A stretch of 64,000 nt of DNA, from positions 186,001 through 250,000 of the forward strand of contig NZ_JALKCV010000006.1 of the NCBI RefSeq assembly GCF_023634065.1, written 5' to 3'. The notes beneath the pieces are model-generated. The model made no database searches, was not told the origin of the DNA, and saw nothing but the letters and a program-made list of their open reading frames with translations. The position numbers were made by a program, and so were the translations under genes. This DNA is from Microbulbifer litoralis. GTDB taxonomy: Bacteria; Pseudomonadota; Gammaproteobacteria; Pseudomonadales; Cellvibrionaceae. Of the stretch, positions 37,482-47,186 are shown piece by piece (the stretch's first letter is position 1; each line of letters starts with the position of its first letter).

Positions 37482-38384
37482 ATGCTGTCAGAAAACGACT
37501 ATCCCATCTTCCTCGGCTCCGAGATCGAGCAACCGAAGCCCGAGGAGGCCCTGTTCCACATCATCCCGATTCCCTACGAGGAAACCGTCTCCTACGGCGG
37601 CGGTACCGGCAAGGGGCCGGCGTCGATCCTGGAGGCCTCCTGGCAGCTGGAGACCTACGACAACTTCTCCTATCCCAGCGAACTGGGTATCTACACCCGC
37701 AGCCCGGTCAACGTCTCGGGCCCGCCGGAGCAGGTCATGGACAATATCGCCGCCGCCACCCGCGAGGTGCTTGAGATGGGCCGCATGCCCGTCGGCATCG
37801 GCGGTGAGCACTCGGTCACCTGGGGCGTCATCAAGGGCTACCTGGACGCCGGAATCGAGGACTTCGGTGTCGTCCAGATCGATGCCCACGCAGACCTGCG
37901 CGACCGCTACGAGGGCCAGAAGCACAGCCACGCCAGTGTCATGCGACTGGTGGTGGAGGCCGGCATACCGCTGTTCCAGTTGGGGATTCGCGCCTACTGC
38001 GAGGAGGAGATGGGCGCACGGGACAAGTACGGTGTCCACTACCTGGATGCGCACCAGCTGGTGCCCACCAATGTGCAGGAATTCCAATTGCCGGAAGATT
38101 TCCCGGAGAAAGTGTTCTTCACCCTGGATGTAGACGGCATAGACCCCTCGGTCTTCCCGTCCACCGGCACGCCGGTACCCGGCGGCCTGGGCTGGTACCA
38201 GACGTTGAACCTGTTCGAGTGCGTGGCGAAACAGCGGCAGATCATCGGTTTCGACCTGCTGGAATTCGCCCCCATCGAGGGCTTCCACGCCTACGACTTC
38301 GCCGCCGCGCAGCTGCTCTACAAGCTGATGGGTATCGTGCAGCGCAGCCGACCGGCTGTTCCCCGGACTTTTCACACTTCTTAA
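37482..38384 (+). CDS. speB: agmatinase
   Basis: The 300-residue manganese ureohydrolase splits agmatine into putrescine and urea. Mn ligands are visible in GGEHSVTW, DAHADLRDRYEG, SHASVM and LDVDGIDPSVFPSTGTP. It completes the arginine-to-putrescine branch begun by SpeA and supplies the diamine for the carboxyspermidine enzymes encoded between them. Confidence 0.95.
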   Translation: MLSENDYPIFLGSEIEQPKPEEALFHIIPIPYEETVSYGGGTGKGPASILEASWQLETYDNFSYPSELGIYTRSPVNVSGPPEQVMDNIAAATREVLEMGRMPVGIGGEHSVTWGVIKGYLDAGIEDFGVVQIDAHADLRDRYEGQKHSHASVMRLVVEAGIPLFQLGIRAYCEEEMGARDKYGVHYLDAHQLVPTNVQEFQLPEDFPEKVFFTLDVDGIDPSVFPSTGTPVPGGLGWYQTLNLFECVAKQRQIIGFDLLEFAPIEGFHAYDFAAAQLLYKLMGIVQRSRPAVPRTFHTS

Positions 38385-38462
38385 CGCGAAAGCGTGGTGA
38401 CGTGGCGTGAAGAAGGGTTAAAATTTAACCTGATAGTAAGCAATTGCTTCGCCGGAGATATC

Positions 38463-39125
38463 GTGAAAACGTTAAAAGTCGTGCTGGGCACCTTCGCCAT
38501 CGTGGCGCTGGGCGCCTTCGCCTTCAGCCCCCCCGCCGACGCCGGCACCCTCGGTCACGAGCGGGGCGGGCACGGCTGGCACCACGGCCACCACTACAAA
38601 CGCTGGCACCGGCACCACCGCCACGGCCCGCGCATTTCGCTGGGTTTCACCGCCCCGATACTGCCGTTCGGTTTCGTGAGCCTGGCGGTCGGCGGCAACC
38701 CCTACTACTACCACAGTGGCTACTTCTACCGCCCGGCACCGACCGGATACGTAGTGGTCACGGCCCCGCTGGGCGCCGCCGTGGCCAGTCTGCCCGGCAG
38801 TGCCGTGCGGGTGCAGATCGGCGGTACCGCCTACTACCAGTACGCCGACGCCTACTACCAATGGTACCCGGCCAGGCGGGCCTATGTGGTAGTGCCGCCA
38901 CCGGCGGGGGCGCCCGTCGCCGTCACCACAGCGACACCGGCCGCACCGGCAACCGTACCCAGCGGCCCCAACGGCGGCTATGCGCCGGGCCAGGTGCTCG
39001 AGGAGCTGCCGGTCGGCTATACCGCCGAAGTCGTCAACGGCGTGCAGTACTACCGCTATGGCGGCAACTACTTTATGCCGACACAGCGCGACGGACGCGA
39101 AGTCTACGTAGTGGTACAGATCTGA
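38463..39125 (+). CDS. secreted His-rich protein (DUF6515-like), paralogue of the 31.8-kb gene
   Basis: A 220-residue exported protein with Sec signal (start VKTLKVVLGTFAIVALGAF), then a His/Gly-rich stretch (HERGGHGWHHGHHYKRWHRH). The conserved domain (FYRPAPTGYVVVTAPLGAAV, GGTAYYQYADAYYQWYPA) is followed by a Pro/Ala linker and a second similar segment near the C-terminus (YYRYGGNYFMP). CCGGAG precedes the GTG start by 7 nt. Together with the 31804-32499 gene it brackets the polyamine genes. Function unknown. Confidence 0.77.
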   Translation: MKTLKVVLGTFAIVALGAFAFSPPADAGTLGHERGGHGWHHGHHYKRWHRHHRHGPRISLGFTAPILPFGFVSLAVGGNPYYYHSGYFYRPAPTGYVVVTAPLGAAVASLPGSAVRVQIGGTAYYQYADAYYQWYPARRAYVVVPPPAGAPVAVTTATPAAPATVPSGPNGGYAPGQVLEELPVGYTAEVVNGVQYYRYGGNYFMPTQRDGREVYVVVQI

Positions 39126-39147
39126 TCCCGGCCCCTGGTGCAGCCGT

Positions 39148-40047
39148 TCAGTCCAGCTTTCGCCTGAACAGTGCCAGCATCCGGCTCCAGGCCCTCTCTG
39201 CCTGGACCTCGTTGTAGGCCGCGGAGTCCGTCGGACACCAGCCGTGCAGCGTCCCCTCGTAGACCTCGATCTCGGCATCGCCACCGGCGCTGGCGAACGT
39301 CTCCTTCAACACCGTCTTCGCCTCCGGCTGGCGCGCGTCGTCGTTTTCGGCAATGGCGATCAGCACGCCCGCATCGATCTCCGGCGCCAGCCGGTGCGGG
39401 CTGTCGGCGCCGTCGGTCACCAGGCCGCCGCCGTGGAAGGAGGCCGCGGCGCCGATACGCTGCGGCATGGCCGCCGCCAGGCGCAGGGCGTAGGAGCCGG
39501 TCATGCAGTAACCCATGACGCCGATCCTGCTGCCGGTATCCACTGACGGCTGCGCATCCAGGTATTGTACGAAAGCGCGGCCATCGCTGACCGCCGTCTG
39601 CGGCGACAGGGTGCCGGCCAGCTTGCGCGCCCCCGGCATCACCACTTTGCGCACGTCCGCATCGATCACCTCAGTGCCCGCCGGCACCACCGGGCCGCGG
39701 TGGTTGCGGTAATACGGGTTGACCACCAGCACCGCGTAACCCTGCTGCGCCAGGCGCCTGCCCATCTGCCGGAAGGCCGGGCGGATGCCGAAGATATCCG
39801 GCCACAGGATCACCGCCGGGTGGCGGCCCTTGGCCGGGTGCACGAAGTAGGCGTCCGCCTCGCCGTCCGGCGTCGTCACGCTGACGTCTGATTCCACCAC
39901 GTCCGCGGCGGCGGCCAGTGGCGGCAACATCGCACCCAGCGCGGCCCCCAGGCCTGCCTTGGTGACAGCCTTGTTGAAAGTGCGGCGGCTCATCCCCTGG
40001 CGGCGCAGGTATTCCTCCGCCTCTCTGGCTGTTGTTTCATCACACAT
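39148..40047 (-). CDS. dienelactone hydrolase family protein with Tat signal
   Basis: The 299-residue alpha/beta hydrolase has the DLH nucleophile motif GYCMTG and the catalytic His in TLHGWCP. Residues near 17-45 (SRRTFNKAVTKAGLG followed by Ala-rich core) form a twin-arginine signal, so the folded enzyme is probably exported. GGGAGGG stands upstream of the ATG at 40047 and decides the start. Substrate unknown; family members act on lactones, esters or unknown compounds. Confidence 0.87.
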   Translation of the reverse strand: MCDETTAREAEEYLRRQGMSRRTFNKAVTKAGLGAALGAMLPPLAAAADVVESDVSVTTPDGEADAYFVHPAKGRHPAVILWPDIFGIRPAFRQMGRRLAQQGYAVLVVNPYYRNHRGPVVPAGTEVIDADVRKVVMPGARKLAGTLSPQTAVSDGRAFVQYLDAQPSVDTGSRIGVMGYCMTGSYALRLAAAMPQRIGAAASFHGGGLVTDGADSPHRLAPEIDAGVLIAIAENDDARQPEAKTVLKETFASAGGDAEIEVYEGTLHGWCPTDSAAYNEVQAERAWSRMLALFRRKLD

Positions 40048-40252
40048 GATTCCCTCCCCTGTGAAAGTGGCGGCCCGGGCGGGCCGGATCAAGACTGATT
40101 GTCCGCCTCCAAGATACCAGTATCCCGCTGCCTTCAGGCCATTCGCGCGTCGAACTGCGGCACTGGTGGTGAAATCCGTCACTGCGGACAGCCACCGTTT
40201 CGTGGCACAGTAATACGAAATACCGCAATCGAAGTCGAGTCACCTCCGCACG

Positions 40253-41407
40253 ATGTACAGAAATACCCTGCTCCGTTTCCCGTCTTTTGCCTGCCTTGCC
40301 CTTTTCCTGGCCGGCTGCAGTCTCACAGAGTCACCCCGCCCACCGTTTGAGGGACTGGGCGACCTGCCCGGCGGCAAGATCTCGTCGTCCGCCTCGGCCG
40401 TCTCTGCGGACGGCCGGGTGGTGGTCGGGCAGAGTTCCAGCGCAGAGGACAGCGTGGAAGCCTACCGCTGGGAAGACGGCGAGATGACACCCATCGGCAC
40501 CCTGAGACCCGGGGACCTGTCCTCCGCCAACGATGTTTCCGCGGATGGCGCCACGGTTGTGGGCACCAGTTTCAACTTTTCCGGTGGCTCACCGTCGCTG
40601 GCGTTCGTCTGGCGGGACGGGGATATGCGCACCCTGGACGATTTCCCCTGCGGCGATATGGGCTGCTCGGCCCTGGCCGTCTCCGGCGACGGCAGCATTG
40701 TGGTCGGCAAGAGCGGCTGGCGATACGGCGAGAAAGAGCGGCCATTTATCTGGACGGAAGGCGCGGGCATGCGGAACCTGCAGGACGTCCTCGAGAACCG
40801 CTACGGGGTCGATCTGCACGATTGGGTGCTGGGCCACGCGGAGCATATTTCCGACGACGGCAGCGTCATCGCCGGATCGGGCCTGTGGGACGATACCGCC
40901 TACGACGCCTTCCGCTGGACCGAGGGCGACAGCACGGGGGTCTCCCTGCCCGGGATGGGCTCGGCGAATGCCATCTCCCCGGATGGCTCGGCCCTTGTGG
41001 GCAACAGGAGTACAAGGCTCGAGCGCGCCGGCGAGCTGGTGCTGTGGAAAGAGCGCGAGGCGGCGGTGCTGGCCAGCGTACAGGACGGCGGCCCGTTTAT
41101 CGCCCGCGGGGTTTCCGCCTGCGGCTCGGTGGTGGTGGGCTTCGGAAACTTCGGCGACGGTGAGGAAGCGTTTATCTGGAGCGAGACCGATGGCATGCGG
41201 AAGCTGAAAGGCGTGCTGGAAAACGAACACCACCTGGAGCTGGCAGGCTGGACGCTCAAAAGAGCCGAGGGCATTTCCAATGACGGCACCGTGATCGTCG
41301 GCTCCGGCACCAATCCGCAGGGCAATCGCGAAGCCTGGCGGGCGGTACTGCATGCGCCGGAAGCACCGACTGCAAACCTTTCCGCCCCGGAGGCGGGTTG
41401 CAACTGA
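40253..41407 (+). CDS. lipoprotein with seven HAF-type repeats (predicted beta-propeller)
   Basis: The 384-residue protein has a lipoprotein signal with lipobox LAGC (Cys about 22). It then shows seven repeats of the form (A/V)SxDGxxVVG...xxWxxG, as in extracellular HAF repeat proteins. The repeat number suggests a seven-bladed propeller. It should be anchored in the outer or inner membrane facing out of the cytoplasm. Function unknown; the FG-GAP lipoprotein at 60.4 kb has the same overall plan but different repeats. Confidence 0.8.
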   Translation: MYRNTLLRFPSFACLALFLAGCSLTESPRPPFEGLGDLPGGKISSSASAVSADGRVVVGQSSSAEDSVEAYRWEDGEMTPIGTLRPGDLSSANDVSADGATVVGTSFNFSGGSPSLAFVWRDGDMRTLDDFPCGDMGCSALAVSGDGSIVVGKSGWRYGEKERPFIWTEGAGMRNLQDVLENRYGVDLHDWVLGHAEHISDDGSVIAGSGLWDDTAYDAFRWTEGDSTGVSLPGMGSANAISPDGSALVGNRSTRLERAGELVLWKEREAAVLASVQDGGPFIARGVSACGSVVVGFGNFGDGEEAFIWSETDGMRKLKGVLENEHHLELAGWTLKRAEGISNDGTVIVGSGTNPQGNREAWRAVLHAPEAPTANLSAPEAGCN

Positions 41408-41414
41408 GCACGGA

Positions 41415-42497
41415 TCAGCGCGCCGGGGACTGCAGCCCATGGAAACGGGCAAAGCGGACCAGTGCGCGGTCGAAACTGGCCCGCAGCCCCGGGCCCGGCT
41501 CGCGGGTCCAGTGCAGGGAGTCGATCCGCAGCAAGCCCGCGCCGCGATCCGCCTTCAGATCCACGACACCGGCAAAGCGGTCGCCGTACAGGATCGGCAG
41601 GCCGAAGTAACCGTAGCGGCGCTTGTGGGCCGGCAGGTAGCACTCCAGCTGGTAATCGAAATCGAACAGCCTTTTCAGGCGCTTGCGCTGCAACAACAGT
41701 GGATCGAAGGGTGACAGCAGCCGCACCCGGCGCGGCGGCTTGGCCGGCTCCTCGACCTCGTCCCCGGCCAGTATCAGCTCCCTGCCCTGCGGCAGCAGTT
41801 CACCGCTTTTCAGCATCGCCTCCACCGCGCCCTTGATCAATGGCCTGTCGTGCTTGCGCAGATAGCTGATCTCCTCGATACGGCCGACACCCTGGCAGCG
41901 CAGGAAAGTGCGCACCAGGTGGCGGCCGTAGTCCAGGTCGCTGGCGGTTTCGGTGCGGATATCGGACGGCAGCAGCCGCTCCGGCAGGTCGAAGACTTTC
42001 TGGAAACCGTCGCGATGGCTGACCATCAGCTCGCCCTCGTGGAACAGCTGCTCGAGGGCCTTTTTCTCGTCCGACCACTCCCACCAGCCACCCTTGGCTT
42101 TGACGAAATCGCTGGCTCTCAGGGCGCCCTCGGCGCGCACCCGGTCCAGTACATAGCGGCAGAGCTTCGCGTTCTTCTCGAACCAGTGCCGCTGGCCGTC
42201 GCGGATGCGGTCCATGCGCACTCGGGCGTAGCGGTAGTGCTCCATCGGCAGGTAGGCGGCGGCGTGGGACCAGTATTCGAAGATCTCGCGCCGGCGCTCC
42301 GCCTGTTCCAGCTGCTTTTCCCGGTAGCGCGGCAGGCGGTTGTAGAGCTGGTGATGGTGGGCCCGGGTGATGCGCTGGATGGCGTCCAGCTGCAGGGCGC
42401 CCAGGTGACGGACCAGCGACGGCAGGTCGCCGGACCAGGGGCTGTGGAGTTGCTGGCGCTCGATAGCCAGCGCGCGGATTTGGGATTGGTTAAGCAC
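41415..42497 (-). CDS. YcaQ/AlkZ-family DNA glycosylase (winged-helix crosslink repair protein)
   Basis: The 360-residue protein belongs to the HTH_42 (YcaQ/AlkZ) family of glycosylases that unhook interstrand crosslinks and remove bulky alkyl bases. The catalytic region is visible as LGALQLDAIQRI, with a QxD motif as in YcaQ (AlkX). Winged-helix repeats follow, with a conserved SPFDPLLLQRKRLKRLFDFDY. The gene stands alone, between a two-arm REP element and the lipoprotein gene, which converges on it. Confidence 0.85.
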   Translation of the reverse strand: MLNQSQIRALAIERQQLHSPWSGDLPSLVRHLGALQLDAIQRITRAHHHQLYNRLPRYREKQLEQAERRREIFEYWSHAAAYLPMEHYRYARVRMDRIRDGQRHWFEKNAKLCRYVLDRVRAEGALRASDFVKAKGGWWEWSDEKKALEQLFHEGELMVSHRDGFQKVFDLPERLLPSDIRTETASDLDYGRHLVRTFLRCQGVGRIEEISYLRKHDRPLIKGAVEAMLKSGELLPQGRELILAGDEVEEPAKPPRRVRLLSPFDPLLLQRKRLKRLFDFDYQLECYLPAHKRRYGYFGLPILYGDRFAGVVDLKADRGAGLLRIDSLHWTREPGPGLRASFDRALVRFARFHGLQSPAR

Positions 42498-42532
42498 AGG
42501 GGCTCCCCAACTGTTTCAACGAATGCACGATC

Positions 42533-42600
42533 TGTAGGAGCCTGCCCTGCAGGCGAATCCCTGTGGCTCTGCCGGTTCGCCTGCAGGGCAGGCTCCTACA
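42533..42600. repeat. two-arm REP-like element, family B (25-bp perfect inverted repeat)
   Basis: Arms at 42533-42557 and 42576-42600 are exact reverse complements starting TGTAGGAGCCTGCCC, with an 18-nt spacer. It fills the gap between dnaB and the YcaQ-like gene. This is the complete form of the half-units at 24.9 and 28.1-28.2 kb. Confidence 0.9.
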
Positions 42601-42609
42601 AAAAGGTTG

Positions 42610-44046
42610 TTAGTCGCCCTGGTAGTACTCCGGCGCCAGGTTGTCGAAGCGGGTGTATTTGCCCACGAAGGCGGCGCGGCAGGTGCCGATTTCGCCGTTG
42701 CGCTGCTTGCCGATAATCAGCTCGGCCATGCCCTTGTCCGGGCTGTCCTCGTTGTAGTACTCGTCGCGATAGATAAACAGGATTACGTCGGCGTCCTGCT
42801 CGATAGCGCCGGATTCCCGCAGGTCGGAGTTCATCGGCCGCTTGTTGGGGCGTTGTTCGACGCCGCGGTTGAGCTGCGACAGGGCGATTACCGGGCAGTC
42901 GTATTCCTTTGCCAGCGCTTTCAGCGAGCGGGAGATCTCGGAGATCTCCTGGGTGCGGCCCTCGTTGCTGCCGGCCACCTGCATCAACTGCAGGTAGTCC
43001 ACCATGATCAGCGCCGGCATGCTCTTCGCCTCGGCGTCCTCGCGGGTCATCTGCGGGTTCTCCCGCATCAGCTTGTTGGTGTGGTCGCGCACGGTGCGTT
43101 TGGTGCGCGCGCGTACCTCGCTCGGGGTCAGTGCCGGCGTGTCGTCGATATAGAGCGCCTTGCCCTTCATCTTCTGCACCGCACTGGAGAGTTTGGGCCA
43201 GTCGTCTTCCTGCAGCTTGCCGTTGCGGATGCGGCCCTGGTCGATGCGGCCTATGGAGGACATCATCCGCATCACCAGGCTGTCGGACGGCATCTCCATA
43301 CTGAACACCAGAGTCGGGTTCACCTGACTCAGCATCGCGTGCTCGATAAAGTTCAGCGCCAGCGCGGTCTTGCCCATCGACGGGCGCGCGGCCAGTACGA
43401 TCAGCTCGCCCGGCTGCCAGCCGGAGGTGCGCTGGTCCAGCTCGGTGAGGCCGGTGCCGAGGCCGGTGATATCGCCCTCGGTCTTGAACAGCTCGTCGAT
43501 GCGCTCGACGGTCTTTTTCAGCAGCGTGTCGACACCGACGAAACCGCCGTCCTTGGCCCGCCCCTCGGCGATCTCCGCCACGCGGCGCTCGGCCATCTGC
43601 AGCAGGTCGGCGGAGGCCAGGCCGCCGGGATTGAAACTGGTGCGGCTGATCTCGCCGGCAGCGGCGATCAGCTGGCGCAGCATGGAGCGCTCGCGCACGA
43701 TCTTGGCGTAGGCGACGATATTCGCCGCCGACGGGGTGTTCTCGGCCAGTTCGGCCAGGTAAGCGGGGCCGCCCACTTCCGCCAGCAGGTCGCGGCTGGC
43801 CAGCGCTTCGGCGAGGGTGACGATATCCAGCGGCTGCTCGCCGTTGGACAGCGCCAGCATCACGGCGAAGATCTTGCGGTGACTGGCGGAGAAGAAGTCC
43901 ACCTCGCCCAGCTGTTCGGCGACCGCATCGATGCGGCCGGCATCCAGCATCAGGCCGCCCAGTACCGACTGCTCGGCCTCGATCGAGTGCGGCAGCGGCG
44001 AGGCCTCTTCGGTCTGCGCTTCTTCGGGGACGGCGTATTCGTTCAT
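42610..44046 (-). CDS. dnaB: replicative DNA helicase
   Basis: The 478-residue hexameric helicase unwinds DNA at the replication fork. The N-terminal primase-binding domain begins near LPHSIEAEQSVLGGLML. The RecA-like domain has Walker A (AARPSMGKTAL) and DnaB motifs such as MVDYLQLM (Walker B). No intein interrupts it. It follows rplI after a strong terminator, as in related genomes. Confidence 0.97.
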   Translation of the reverse strand: MNEYAVPEEAQTEEASPLPHSIEAEQSVLGGLMLDAGRIDAVAEQLGEVDFFSASHRKIFAVMLALSNGEQPLDIVTLAEALASRDLLAEVGGPAYLAELAENTPSAANIVAYAKIVRERSMLRQLIAAAGEISRTSFNPGGLASADLLQMAERRVAEIAEGRAKDGGFVGVDTLLKKTVERIDELFKTEGDITGLGTGLTELDQRTSGWQPGELIVLAARPSMGKTALALNFIEHAMLSQVNPTLVFSMEMPSDSLVMRMMSSIGRIDQGRIRNGKLQEDDWPKLSSAVQKMKGKALYIDDTPALTPSEVRARTKRTVRDHTNKLMRENPQMTREDAEAKSMPALIMVDYLQLMQVAGSNEGRTQEISEISRSLKALAKEYDCPVIALSQLNRGVEQRPNKRPMNSDLRESGAIEQDADVILFIYRDEYYNEDSPDKGMAELIIGKQRNGEIGTCRAAFVGKYTRFDNLAPEYYQGD

Positions 44047-44073
44047 ACGGGTTTACTGGTTACCGGGCCGGAA

Positions 44074-44125
44074 ACAAAAAACGGGCGCTGGACACCCCCA
44101 TCAGCAATGGGGAATCCAGCGCCCG
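44074..44125 (-). terminator. intrinsic terminator of the rpsF-rpsR-rplI operon
   Basis: CGGGCGCTGGA (44082-44092) pairs with TCCAGCGCCCG (44115-44125). On the minus strand the stem is followed by TTTTTTG. A second GC-rich hairpin (GGGCAGCCCC..GGGGCTGCCC, 44141-44171) lies between it and rplI. Confidence 0.9.
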
Positions 44126-44230
44126 ATTGTAGCGCGACTTGGGCAGCCCCTACAGGGGCCAGGGGCTGCCCGCATCAGGCCGGGGCGAGCACAGGGCTCC
44201 CCCCTAGTGAGCGGAATCAGCGCGCAGCGC

Positions 44231-44677
44231 TTATTCGGCCTCGATCACCACCTTGACGGTGGTGATGACGTCGGCGTGCAGCTGTACGTCGACATCGAAC
44301 TCGCCCACTTCGCGCAGCGCGCCTTCCGGCAGCTTGACTTCGGCCTTGGCCACTTCGACGCCGGCAGCGGTGATCGCCTCGGCGATGTCGCGGGTGCCGA
44401 TGGAGCCGAACAGCTTGCCTTCGTCGCCGGCGTTGGCGGCGATGGTCACAACCACGTCGGCCAGTTTGGCGGCGCGCTCTTCAGCGGTACCCACCTTGGC
44501 GGCGGCCGCGGCTTCCAGTTCGGCGCGCTTGGCTTCGAACTCGGCGACATTGGCTGCGGTGGCGGCTACGGCCTTACCGGTCGGCAGCAGGAAGTTGCGG
44601 CCAAAACCGGCTTTGACTTCAACGCGGTCGCCCACATTGCCCAGCTTGCCTACTTTATCGAGCAGAATAACTTCCAT
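44231..44677 (-). CDS. rplI: 50S ribosomal protein L9
   Basis: The 148-residue protein shows the L9 signature [30 protein letters not shown] split over its N-terminal domain, then the long helix and the C-terminal RNA-binding domain. It is the last gene of the operon rpsF-rpsR-(membrane protein)-rplI. Confidence 0.97.
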   Translation of the reverse strand: MEVILLDKVGKLGNVGDRVEVKAGFGRNFLLPTGKAVAATAANVAEFEAKRAELEAAAAAKVGTAEERAAKLADVVVTIAANAGDEGKLFGSIGTRDIAEAITAAGVEVAKAEVKLPEGALREVGEFDVDVQLHADVITTVKVVIEAE

Positions 44678-44718
44678 CTCGGTTTCCTCAATTTCAGTTT
44701 GGTGCGGATCGCGCCCGA

Positions 44719-45549
44719 TTACTTGGCGGTGCGTCCGCGAATATCTATCCAGCTATCTATCAGTGCCAGCCCGCACAGGAAGCCGGCCATCGGCAGTGCC
44801 GCGATCACCAGGGTCACATACAGCGCCACCAGTGGCGCCAGCCCCCAGTTGCGGCTGCCCACCAGCCAGTGGATCAGGGCAATACCGCCCACCACCACCG
44901 GGAAGGCGACCACCGCGCCCCAGAACACATAGTCCGTGGAGACCAGGCAGTAGACCCACACCAGCATGGCCACCGCCGCCAGCGGCAGCGGCATGCGCAG
45001 CTGGTGAAACTCCTGGCGGAAGCCGCCCGGGTTGTACAGCAGCGCCTGCCAGTAGCGGGCCAGCACCAGCGCCAGGGAGGCGGTAATCGCCGATACCCAG
45101 CTCAGGTAGCCCGTCGCCAGCGACTCGCTGGCGAAGATCTTCCGCAACTGCTCCGCCTGGTCGCCACCAGAGGCCTCGGCGACCTCCAGCAGGCTGTTCA
45201 ACAGCCCACCGCTGAAATGCGCGGTGAGCAGTATGCCAGCAGCGGCGACGGCCGTGACCGTGACCAGGGCAGCGGCCCAGGAGCGGCTGCCGCGCAGCGC
45301 CAGCGCACCGCAGAACACTGCGGCAAAATGGCTGCCGGCGAGCCCGGCCATCAGCGGCGACATATAACCGCTGAGACCCGCTGCGACCACCGGCAGTATC
45401 GCCCAGGCCAGCACCATCAGGCCGTCGTTGGCCCCGCGGCGCAGGCTCACCAGGCCGAGCGCTGCCGGACTGATCAGCGGTATGCCCACCACAGTGATGA
45501 GCACCGCCCGCACGCGCCCGCGCATGATGAATTCAGCCAGGGCGCGCAC
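44719..45549 (-). CDS. DUF2232-like polytopic membrane protein
   Basis: A 276-residue protein with about eight hydrophobic helices and no soluble domain. A membrane protein of this size between rpsR and rplI is common in Pseudomonas-like genomes and usually assigned to DUF2232 (YybS-like). Its position inside a ribosomal-protein operon is conserved but its job is unknown. Confidence 0.75.
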   Translation of the reverse strand: MRALAEFIMRGRVRAVLITVVGIPLISPAALGLVSLRRGANDGLMVLAWAILPVVAAGLSGYMSPLMAGLAGSHFAAVFCGALALRGSRSWAAALVTVTAVAAAGILLTAHFSGGLLNSLLEVAEASGGDQAEQLRKIFASESLATGYLSWVSAITASLALVLARYWQALLYNPGGFRQEFHQLRMPLPLAAVAMLVWVYCLVSTDYVFWGAVVAFPVVVGGIALIHWLVGSRNWGLAPLVALYVTLVIAALPMAGFLCGLALIDSWIDIRGRTAK

Positions 45550-45596
45550 GACTAGATAGCTTCTCTGTTACAGCTTTTACGCACAGAAACCTGGCA

Positions 45597-45827
45597 TCAG
45601 GCTTCGTGGCTGTCCGTGTACGGCAGCAGGGCCAGGTAGCGAGCGCGCTTGACCGCAGAGGACAGCTGGCGCTGGTACTTGGCTTTGGTACCGGTGATAC
45701 GGCTCGGAACAATCTTGCCGGTTTCGGAGACGTAGGCCTTCAGGGTATCGAGGTCTTTGTAGTCGATACGCTTGACGCCTTCGGCGGTGAAACGGCAGAA
45801 CTTACGACGACGGAAAAAACGTGCCAT
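45597..45827 (-). CDS. rpsR: 30S ribosomal protein S18
   Basis: The 76-residue protein begins [13 protein letters not shown] and contains the S18 core ([20 protein letters not shown]). It pairs with S6 on the ribosome platform; rpsF is 12 nt upstream. Confidence 0.97.
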   Translation of the reverse strand: MARFFRRRKFCRFTAEGVKRIDYKDLDTLKAYVSETGKIVPSRITGTKAKYQRQLSSAVKRARYLALLPYTDSHEA

Positions 45828-45839
45828 CTGATAATCCCC

Positions 45840-46301
45840 TTACTTGTCGCTTTCGGCGTTGTCGGAAGCCTGGGCTTCCCTGGACTCGTCAGCGGAGGAA
45901 GACTTCTCTTCCCGCTTGTCGTCCCGCTTTTCGCGGCGCTCGCTGCGCTCCTGGCGGGCGGCCTTGCGCTCGCGGCTCTCTTTTTCCGCCTTCATGATCG
46001 GGCTCTCGTCGGTGATCGCCTCGTCTTCGCGGATTACCAGATTGCGGATGACCGCATCGTTGTAGCGGAAGTTGGTGGTCAACTCTTCCAGGGCCTCGTC
46101 CGTGCACTCGACGTTCATCAGCACGTAGTGGGCTTTGTGGATCTTGTTGATCGGGTAGGCCAGGCGGCGGCGGCCCCAGTCTTCCAGGCGGTGAACCTGA
46201 CCGCCGCTGTCTTTGATGGTCGCGCTGTAGCGGTCGACCATACCGGGTACCTGCTCGCTCTGGTCCGGGTGGACCAGGAATACGATTTCGTAATGACGCA
46301 T
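45840..46301 (-). CDS. rpsF: 30S ribosomal protein S6
   Basis: The 153-residue protein starts [20 protein letters not shown] and has the S6 core over about 100 residues. A long charged tail ([20 protein letters not shown], then Ser/Asp/Glu-rich) extends beyond the fold. Tails occur in S6 of E. coli, where RimK adds glutamates; here the end is ...SDNAESDK. It heads the operon. The 244-nt leader upstream (46302-46545) may hold the S6:S18 autoregulatory RNA, which I cannot confirm by eye. Confidence 0.96.
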   Translation of the reverse strand: MRHYEIVFLVHPDQSEQVPGMVDRYSATIKDSGGQVHRLEDWGRRRLAYPINKIHKAHYVLMNVECTDEALEELTTNFRYNDAVIRNLVIREDEAITDESPIMKAEKESRERKAARQERSERREKRDDKREEKSSSADESREAQASDNAESDK

Positions 46302-46545
46302 TTTTGCTCCTTACGGGTTAAAACAGCCTCCCGGATTGAACGCCTGGAAGAACCGATCCGGTCCGCCAGGTGCCCCGGTGAGGCAAGGAGAGCAATGTCC
46401 CACCTGCGGGCAGGGGCACATTGCGGGCGGCGTATTCTATGCAGTCCCCCACCTGGTTGCAAGTTGATCAATGCCCGGATCGGGGTTCCGCCCGACGATG
46501 ACCGTCAGGTCATGGCGTGGCCGGGCAGGCAGCCCCACGCGCAAC

Positions 46546-47166
46546 TCAGAGGTGTGTTGTCGGGCGCCGCCGGTCGCCATTCGCCGGCACCACCTGAACC
46601 GGCACCCGGAATTCCCGGTAGGCGCCGCCGTGCTCGACGCGAATCACGATCTCCGCCTCGCCCGCGGCGCCCCGCAGGCGCAGCGGCAGGGTGAGGCGAT
46701 TGGCCCCGGCATTCAGATCCGCCCGCCACTGCAGCTGCCGGGTATCGCCGTATCCCTCCAGCGCCAGGTTGGGTGGCAGCGACACCCGGATGGTGGCGCC
46801 CGACAGGTTACGGGGTGTATCGAGGGAGACACTGATCGGCGGGGTAGTCATCGACACCGGCACCACCGGCGACTGGCCGCGGAAACAGACGACCAGTACC
46901 GCCAGCAGAAGGCCGGCGGCGGTCGCGAACTGCCAGCCGCGCAGGCGCGATGCGGGCGGCCGGCGTTCCGGCAATGCCGCGGCCACTAGCCGCCGCTCGA
47001 ACCCCGCCGCCGGTTCCGGGGCCGGCAGGGTGCCCAGCAGGTCCCGCACCCGGAGCTCCCCGGCGCAATCGCGACAATCGGCACACCGGCGCAGGTGCTG
47101 CAGCAGCGCCCCGTCGCCCCACCCGCGCATCGATTCCAGTTGCCGCCTGGCCCGGTTGCAATCCAT
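46546..47166 (-). CDS. anti-sigma factor, zinc-finger-like, single-pass membrane protein
   Basis: The 206-residue protein begins MDCNRARRQLESMRGW and carries HLRRCADCRDC (HxxxCxxC), the ZAS anti-sigma motif. One transmembrane helix (about 84-99, ATAAGLLLAVLVVCF) separates it from a beta-rich periplasmic domain of about 100 residues. GAGGAGA precedes the ATG. It follows the ECF sigma gene by 20 nt, so it is probably its regulator, sensing an envelope signal. Confidence 0.82.
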   Translation of the reverse strand: MDCNRARRQLESMRGWGDGALLQHLRRCADCRDCAGELRVRDLLGTLPAPEPAAGFERRLVAAALPERRPPASRLRGWQFATAAGLLLAVLVVCFRGQSPVVPVSMTTPPISVSLDTPRNLSGATIRVSLPPNLALEGYGDTRQLQWRADLNAGANRLTLPLRLRGAAGEAEIVIRVEHGGAYREFRVPVQVVPANGDRRRPTTHL

Positions 47167-47186
47167 TGCTGTCTCCTCGACGTCGG

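Noticed and set aside
46302-46545. S6:S18 leader RNA upstream of rpsF
   Set aside because: GC-rich hairpins are present, but I could not identify the conserved protein-binding CCG-bulge arrangement by eye.
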